DNA from: Rhizobiaceae bacterium
Lineage (GTDB): Bacteria; Pseudomonadota; Alphaproteobacteria; Rhizobiales; Rhizobiaceae
DNA length: 41,438 bases
Reading direction: 5' to 3'
Assembly: GCA_023953775.1 (NCBI GenBank)
Contig: JAMLJD010000036.1
Location: 1 to 41,438 of the forward strand
Shown: positions 35,852 through 41,438 of the stretch, piece by piece
Position numbering within the stretch: the first letter of the stretch is position 1
Layout: every line of letters starts with the position of its first letter
Translations under genes and position numbers: made by a program
Notes under the pieces: model-generated
Databases searched by the model: none
Told to the model about the DNA's origin: nothing
Seen by the model: only the letters and a program-made list of their open reading frames with translations

Positions 35852-35880
35852 TTTACAGCGGCTTTGAATCCTGATATATC
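35852..35880 (+). promoter_or_regulatory. Predicted promoter of the hydroxyproline-type operon
   Basis: TTTACA (35852-35857), 17 bases, TATATC (35875-35880). The -10 lies inside operator O2, so a bound repressor would mask it. Confidence 0.6.
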
Positions 35881-35892
35881 ACAAATATATCA
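35872..35892. promoter_or_regulatory. GntR operator O2 (operon-proximal)
   Basis: Perfect palindrome TGATATAT-CACAA-ATATATCA: arms 35872-35879 and 35885-35892, identical in both arms and spacing to O1, 55 bases away centre to centre. It overlaps the predicted -10 and ends at the GAGGAG ribosome-binding site. Confidence 0.8.
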
Positions 35893-35907
35893 GAGGAGAT
35901 CGATACG

Positions 35908-36801
35908 ATGTGGGCAGGTGTCTTTCCGGCCGTCACCACCAAATTCACCGAGGATGATCGGCTCGACCGTGCCGAGATGGAGCGCTGCTTCGGCCTCCAG
36001 ATGGATGCCGGCTGCGACGGCATCATCGTCTGCGGCTCGCTTGGCGAGGGGCCGATGCTCAGCCATGACGAGAAGCTTGAAGTCTTCGAGACGGCCCGCA
36101 AGGTGGCTTCCGGCAAGCCGGTGCTGATGACGGTCAACGAGCCGGCGACGCGCGATGCCTGTGCGCTGGCAAGGCGGGCGGCGAAGGCCGGAGCCGACGG
36201 GCTGATGGTCGTGCCAAGCCCGATCTACCACACCAATCCCGAAGAGACCGTCGCGACGCTCAGTGCGGTTGCGGCTGCCGGCGGCCTTCCTGTCATGATC
36301 TACTCCAACCGGCTCGCATACCGGGTCGACGTGACCGTCGACATCATGGAGGAGCTGGCCGGCGACGACCTGTTCGTCGCGGTCAAGGAGTCCTCGGACG
36401 ACATCCGCCGCTCGACGGACATCATCAATGCGTTCGGCGATCGCTTCGACCTGTTCACCGGGGTCGACAATCTCGCCTTCGAGGCGCTCAGCGTCGGCGC
36501 GATCGGCTGGGTGGCCGGCCTGGTCACGGCCTTTCCGCGCGAGACCGTTGCCATCTACCAGCTCATGAAGCAGGGACGGCGCGACGAGGCGCTCGCCATC
36601 TACCGCTGGTTCCGGCCGCTGCTCGATCTCGACGTTTCGACCTATCTGGTCCAGAACATCAAGCTCGCCGAGGTGCTGGAGATCGGCACCAACGATCGTG
36701 TGCGCATGCCGCGCATGCCGCTTTCGGGCGACAGGCGCACACAGGCGGAAGCGGTGGTGCGCGCCGCCATCGCGAGCCGGCCGGCGCTTCCGGCGTTCTG
36801 A
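35908..36801 (+). CDS. DapA/NAL-family lyase-deaminase, probable 1-pyrroline-4-hydroxy-2-carboxylate deaminase
   Basis: The product is 297 aa, with ATG 35908 behind GAGGAG. It is a dihydrodipicolinate-synthase-fold TIM barrel with Schiff-base Lys160 (LFVAVKESSDD), Tyr132 (VMIYSNRLAYRVD) and GSLGEGPM (43-50) in place of the usual GTTGE. In hydroxyproline breakdown this family deaminates pyrroline-4-hydroxy-2-carboxylate to 2-oxoglutarate semialdehyde. That assignment rests on the next genes (a D-amino-acid oxidase-like protein and a hydroxyproline epimerase) and the GntR regulator; the sequence alone only gives the superfamily. It is first in the operon, 20 bases before the next gene. Confidence 0.85.
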   Translation: MWAGVFPAVTTKFTEDDRLDRAEMERCFGLQMDAGCDGIIVCGSLGEGPMLSHDEKLEVFETARKVASGKPVLMTVNEPATRDACALARRAAKAGADGLMVVPSPIYHTNPEETVATLSAVAAAGGLPVMIYSNRLAYRVDVTVDIMEELAGDDLFVAVKESSDDIRRSTDIINAFGDRFDLFTGVDNLAFEALSVGAIGWVAGLVTAFPRETVAIYQLMKQGRRDEALAIYRWFRPLLDLDVSTYLVQNIKLAEVLEIGTNDRVRMPRMPLSGDRRTQAEAVVRAAIASRPALPAF

Positions 36802-36821
36802 TCCAGGCACGAGAGGTTCCG

Positions 36822-38069
36822 ATGGCCGAGCGACCCGAGACCGAGATTGCCATCGTCGGCGCCGGGATCATCGGCATCGCGGCCGCCGCCTATCTGTCGG
36901 AGGCGGGCCGCCGCGTGCTCGTTATCGACCGGACGGGCATCTGCGAGGAGACGAGTTCGGGCAACGCCGCGGCGATCGCGGTATCCGACGTGCTTCCGCT
37001 GGTCCAGAAGGGCATGATGCGGAACCTGCCGAAATGGCTGGCCGATCCCCTCGGCCCGCTCGCAATTCCGCCGGCCTATCTGCCGAAGCTGGCGCCGTGG
37101 CTGTGGCGGTTCTGGCGGGCGAGTTCACCGCGTCGCTACGATGCCGCCCTCAAGGCGCAGGCCAGCCTGATGGGGCTTGCGGAAAGCGAGTGGCTGGCGC
37201 TGATGGAGCGCTCGGGCACGCGCCCGATGCTGCGCCAGGACGGCTGCCTCGAACTCTATGAGAGCGAGGCTGAATTCGCGGCGTCCCTGCCGGGCTGGGA
37301 AGCGCGGCGACAATACGGCATCGATTTCACGCATCTTGCGGCCGACGAGATCGCCGCCTACCAGCCGGGGCTTTCGGAGTGGTTCGTCCGGGCGACCTTC
37401 GTTCCCGGATGGATGAACGTCGCCGATCCGAAGCTGCTCGGAAAGGCGCTGTGGGATCATGCCGCGTCGCACGGCGCGCGCTTCATGCCGGCGACTGTGA
37501 CGGCTATCAGGACCGATTCCGGTCCGCGGCTCGATCTCGCCGACGGACGTTCCGTGGCGGCCGAGCGGATCGTGGTGGCGGCTGGCGCCTGGTCGCACCG
37601 GCTGGCCGCCGGGCTCGGCGATGCGATCCCGCTGGAGACCGAGCGCGGCTACAACACAACCCTTCCCGCGGATGCCTTCGACGTCAGACGGCAACTGGTG
37701 TTTTCCGCGCACGGCTTCGTCGTGACGCCATTGTCGACCGGCCTGCGTATCGGCGGCGCCGTCGAGTTCGCGGGGCTCGACCGTCCGCCGAACTATGCCC
37801 GGGCGCGGGCGATGCTCGAAAAGACGAAGCGTTTCCTGCCTGGACTGAATGCCGAGGGCGGCCGGGAGTGGATGGGCTATCGCCCCTCGCTGCCGGACTC
37901 CCTGCCGGTGATCTCACGCGCACCTGCGCATCGTGACATCGTCTACGCCTTCGGCCACGGCCATCTGGGCCTGACCCAGGCGGCGGCGACCGGGCGCATC
38001 GTCGCCGACCTCATTGCCGACCGGCCGCCGCCGGTCGATATTCAGCCTTTCGCATCGACACGGTTCTGA
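36822..38069 (+). CDS. FAD-dependent D-amino-acid oxidoreductase (probable cis-4-hydroxy-D-proline dehydrogenase)
   Basis: The product is 415 aa. The N-terminal FAD dinucleotide fold is EIAIVGAGIIGIAAAAYLSEAG (GxGxxG), followed by VLVIDRTGICEETSSGNAAAIA. A central substrate domain and the C-terminal FAD segment DSLPVISRAPAHRDIVYAFG with HGHLGLTQAAATGRIVADLI follow, as in the DadA/DAO family. In this operon its natural substrate would be the D-form made by the epimerase encoded next. HypO of rhizobia is the functional counterpart. It is three bases from the epimerase gene and 20 from the deaminase gene, so one transcript is likely. Confidence 0.88.
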   Translation: MAERPETEIAIVGAGIIGIAAAAYLSEAGRRVLVIDRTGICEETSSGNAAAIAVSDVLPLVQKGMMRNLPKWLADPLGPLAIPPAYLPKLAPWLWRFWRASSPRRYDAALKAQASLMGLAESEWLALMERSGTRPMLRQDGCLELYESEAEFAASLPGWEARRQYGIDFTHLAADEIAAYQPGLSEWFVRATFVPGWMNVADPKLLGKALWDHAASHGARFMPATVTAIRTDSGPRLDLADGRSVAAERIVVAAGAWSHRLAAGLGDAIPLETERGYNTTLPADAFDVRRQLVFSAHGFVVTPLSTGLRIGGAVEFAGLDRPPNYARARAMLEKTKRFLPGLNAEGGREWMGYRPSLPDSLPVISRAPAHRDIVYAFGHGHLGLTQAAATGRIVADLIADRPPPVDIQPFASTRF

Positions 38070-38072
38070 TCC

Positions 38073-39074
38073 ATGGCGCGTCACTCCTTCTTCTGCATCG
38101 ACGGACATACCTGCGGCAATCCCGTCCGCCTCGTCGCCGGCGGCGGCCCGCTGCTCCATGGTGCCACGATGATGGAGCGCAGGGCGCATTTCCTCGCCGA
38201 GTACGACTGGATCCGCACCGGGCTGATGTTCGAGCCGCGCGGCCACGACATGATGTCGGGTTCGATCCTGTATCCACCGACGCGCGACGATTGCGACATC
38301 GCGATCCTGTTCATCGAGACCTCGGGCTGCCTGCCTATGTGCGGCCACGGAACCATCGGAACGGTGACCATGGCGCTCGAGCACGGGCTGGTGAGACCCC
38401 GGACGCCGGGAACGCTGATGCTGGATACACCGGCCGGCGTGGTCAAGGCCGAGTACCGCCAGGAAGGCGCATATGTCGAAGAGGTCCGGATCACCAATGT
38501 TCCGTCCTTCCTCTATGCCGAGGATCTGACGGTCGAATGTCCCGACCTGGGCGATCTCACCGTCGATGTCGCCTATGGCGGCAATTTCTACGCGATCGTC
38601 GAATCGCAGAAGAATTTCGACGATCTCGACGACTTCACGGTCGCGCAACTGCTCGACTGGAGCCCGATCCTGCGTGCGCGGCTCAATGCGCGTTACGAAT
38701 TCGTCCATCCGGAAAATCCGTCCATCAACGTGCTGAGCCACATCATGTGGACGGGCATGGCGACCAAAGCCGGCGCCGACAAGCGCAACGCGGTGTTCTA
38801 TGGCGAGCGGGCGATCGACCGCAGCCCTTGCGGCACCGGCACGTCGGCGCGCATGGCGCAGCTACACGCAAAGGGCAGGCTGGCGACCGGCGACAGCTTC
38901 GTGCACGAATCGATCATCGGGTCGCTGTTTCACGGCAGGGTGGAGCGCGAAACCGATGTCGCGGGCCGCAAGGCGATCATCCCTTCGATCGGCGGCTGGG
39001 CGCGGATGACCGGCTACAACACGATCTTCATCGATGACCGCGATCCCTTCGCAAAGGGGTTCGTCGTCACATGA
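38073..39074 (+). CDS. 4-hydroxyproline 2-epimerase (proline racemase family)
   Basis: The product is 333 aa. Both active-site cysteines are present: Cys90 in SGCLPMCGHGTIGTV and Cys253 in DRSPCGTGTSARMAQLHAKG. Two cysteines mark racemases/epimerases; the dehydratase branch has Thr at the second site. CGHGTIG and SPCGTGTSA with a short loop are those of hydroxyproline epimerases. The enzyme converts trans-4-hydroxy-L-proline to cis-4-hydroxy-D-proline, feeding the FAD enzyme encoded before it. It is the last catabolic gene of the set; the 2-oxoglutarate semialdehyde dehydrogenase that would finish the path is not in the window. Confidence 0.92.
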   Translation: MARHSFFCIDGHTCGNPVRLVAGGGPLLHGATMMERRAHFLAEYDWIRTGLMFEPRGHDMMSGSILYPPTRDDCDIAILFIETSGCLPMCGHGTIGTVTMALEHGLVRPRTPGTLMLDTPAGVVKAEYRQEGAYVEEVRITNVPSFLYAEDLTVECPDLGDLTVDVAYGGNFYAIVESQKNFDDLDDFTVAQLLDWSPILRARLNARYEFVHPENPSINVLSHIMWTGMATKAGADKRNAVFYGERAIDRSPCGTGTSARMAQLHAKGRLATGDSFVHESIIGSLFHGRVERETDVAGRKAIIPSIGGWARMTGYNTIFIDDRDPFAKGFVVT

Positions 39075-39409
39075 CGGCCGGCGGAGAGGTTTCCCGGCAC
39101 GCAATCAAGCAACTTCATTCCCCGGCTTGACGCAAGGAAAGAGGGGCAGGGCATCGAATGGCCGAAGATTCTTCGATTGCTGCCACGGGAACGGGAGCAT
39201 TTAGTCAAGGACATTGCGTCAGGCGAGTGGTAGTTTCCGCGCCGGTCCAATCGCCGCACATCGATGCGGACGACCGCTGAAGCGACTGTTCGACGCCGGG
39301 ATATGGCGCTAACGTTGCAACCGCGGGCGTGCCTCAAGGGACGAGGGACCCGGGGTACTCATAATAAGGAACGCGCCGTCGCGGCGACGTTTCAGGGGAG
39401 CCAGGCACT
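39075..39409. other. 335-base non-coding gap before livH
   Basis: I see no convincing gene here. It holds a CTTGAC at 39126-39131 without a matching -10, a small inverted repeat near CGAAGATTCTTCG, and an AT-rich CATAATAAGG near 39360. It probably carries the promoter of the liv genes. No TGATATAT-type operator like those at 35817 and 35872 is present. Confidence 0.5.
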
Positions 39410-40338
<929 letters not shown>

Positions 40339-40339
<1 letters not shown>

Positions 40340-41438
40340 TGGCGTCGGGTGAATCGACTGTACCGGCCGCCGACGTCAATCCGGTCGGCGCGCAGGTGGA
40401 ACGTGAAGAGCGCGACGCCGGTTACCGGGCGCCCCCGAAACAGGATTTCGACTGGCAGGGCGCGCTGAAGAATTCGGCGATCGCGGCCTTTCTCGCCGGC
40501 GTCCTGGCGTTCTTCTTCATCGGCCTGAAAACCGATATCGCGCCCGGCGGTCTGGTGATCACGACCCGCTGGGTGGGCTTCTTCTTCGCGATCGCGATCG
40601 TTTTCTTCGGCCGGCTGCTCGTCGAGGCCTATATTTTCCGCGAGTCCTCTATCGGGCCGAAGCTGATCACCGGGATCCCGTTCGTCCTCGCGGTCACGTT
40701 CATGCTGGCCTTCGACGCGAGTTCCAGCGAGCAGGTCGAGCGGATCCTGATCGGCTTCTCGGTCGGCGTGGCGGTCGTGGCGGTTCTCTATGCCGTCTCG
40801 GAATACCGCGCGCGCAGCGGACCGGCGGCCGGACGCAAGCCTCAGTCGGCTGTGTCGGCGTCGCGACTGGCGAGCCTCGGTCGGATCGCCGGGATCGCGC
40901 TGTTCGCCTTCGCGATCGTGCTGCCGTTCTTCTTCACGACGTTCTTTCCCGGCCAGCAGCGGCAATATATCGACCTCGCCATCCTGATCATGACCTACAT
41001 CATGCTCGGCTGGGGCCTCAACATCGTGGTCGGCCTCGCGGGTCTGCTCGATCTTGGCTATGTCGCCTTCTACGCCGTCGGCGCCTATTCCTTCGCGCTT
41101 CTCGCACAGCATCTCGGACTGGGATTCTGGACCGCGCTGCCGCTGGCCGGCATTCTCGCCGCCTTCTGGGGCCTGATCCTCGGCTTCCCGGTTCTGCGTC
41201 TCAGGGGCGACTATCTCGCCATTGTGACGCTGGCCTTCGGCGAGATCATCCGCATCGTGCTGCTCAACTGGTATACCTTCACCAACGGCCCCGACGGTAT
41301 CTCAGGCATTCCGAAGCCGACCCTGTTCGGTCTCGAGTTCTCGCGCGGGGAAGGCGGGTTCGCGGATTACTTCGGGCTGGAGTACAGTTCGATCCACCGC
41401 TTCATCTTCCTGTATTACATCATCTTCGTGCTGGCGAT
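40339..41438 (+). CDS. livM: Branched-chain amino acid ABC transporter permease, LivM type, C-terminally cut by the window edge
   Basis: The frame is open from ATG 40339 to the right edge (366 codons). A polar N-terminal tail (about 50 residues) is followed by three or four extra spans of DUF3382 type (about 50-170), then the LivM core: [36 protein letters not shown], the EAA-like segment [20 protein letters not shown] and [12 protein letters not shown]. It pairs with LivH. The ATPases (livG, livF) and the substrate-binding protein should lie beyond the window. Confidence 0.93.

Noticed and set aside
39368..39392. A GGAAC-N18-TT stress-promoter match before livH
   Set aside because: It ends 18 bases before the livH ATG, too close to leave a transcript start and ribosome-binding site in sensible places.

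Overview
The window is a chromosomal segment of a GC-rich alphaproteobacterium, most likely of the order Hyphomicrobiales (Rhizobiales), near the Mesorhizobium/Phyllobacteriaceae group. The evidence is gene order: priA next to atpHAGDC, and rplU-rpmA-GNAT-obgE-proB-proA-nadD-rsfS-rlmH-envC-ctpA-deacetylase-rppH in the usual rhizobial order. Three upstream sites also fit the alphaproteobacterial promoter form CTTGAC-N17-CTATAT. All names come from reading protein motifs; no database search was run.

Layout. 1-1348: the end of priA, a small secreted protein and a small membrane protein. 1419-6661: the F1 ATP synthase operon atpHAGDC, with a promoter, a hairpin between atpD and atpC, and a strong terminator. 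6749-7273: a periplasmic Cu/Zn superoxide dismutase. 7312-21175 (minus strand): a long housekeeping cluster covering ribosomal proteins L21 and L27, ribosome maturation (obgE, rsfS, rlmH), proline synthesis (proBA), NAD synthesis (nadD), envelope maintenance (envC-like, ctpA, deacetylase) and RNA decapping (rppH). Two genes look added to it: an MFS exporter and a plus-strand EEP-fold hydrolase. 21427-24917: tRNA-Ser(CGA), a biliverdin-producing heme oxygenase, a convergent bacteriophytochrome hybrid HWE-kinase, and a small gene upstream of it. This is a complete red/far-red light-sensing pair.

25110-29260: an enoyl-CoA hydratase and AtuA-family pair (terpenoid or branched acyl-CoA catabolism) and a SelO pseudokinase. 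29396-31362: an arsenic operon arsR-arsC(LMW-PTP type)-aqpS-like-arsC(glutaredoxin type), with a repeat array over the arsR start and no pump gene. 31443-34074: a LysR regulator divergent from methylmalonate-semialdehyde dehydrogenase (mmsA), followed by a decayed second copy of the mmsA 3' end. 34145-35131: a DoxX membrane protein and a secreted protein with a possible general-stress promoter.

35152-41438: a GntR/FCD regulator divergent from a three-gene set that reads as 4-hydroxyproline catabolism (deaminase, D-amino-acid oxidase/dehydrogenase, hydroxyproline 2-epimerase). LIV-type ABC permease genes livH and a truncated livM follow. The GntR/deaminase spacer carries two perfect copies of one palindrome, TGATATAT-N5-ATATATCA, one lying on the -10 box of the catabolic promoter. 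This is the clearest regulatory circuit in the window. I found no CRISPR array, transposase, integrase, phage gene or rRNA.
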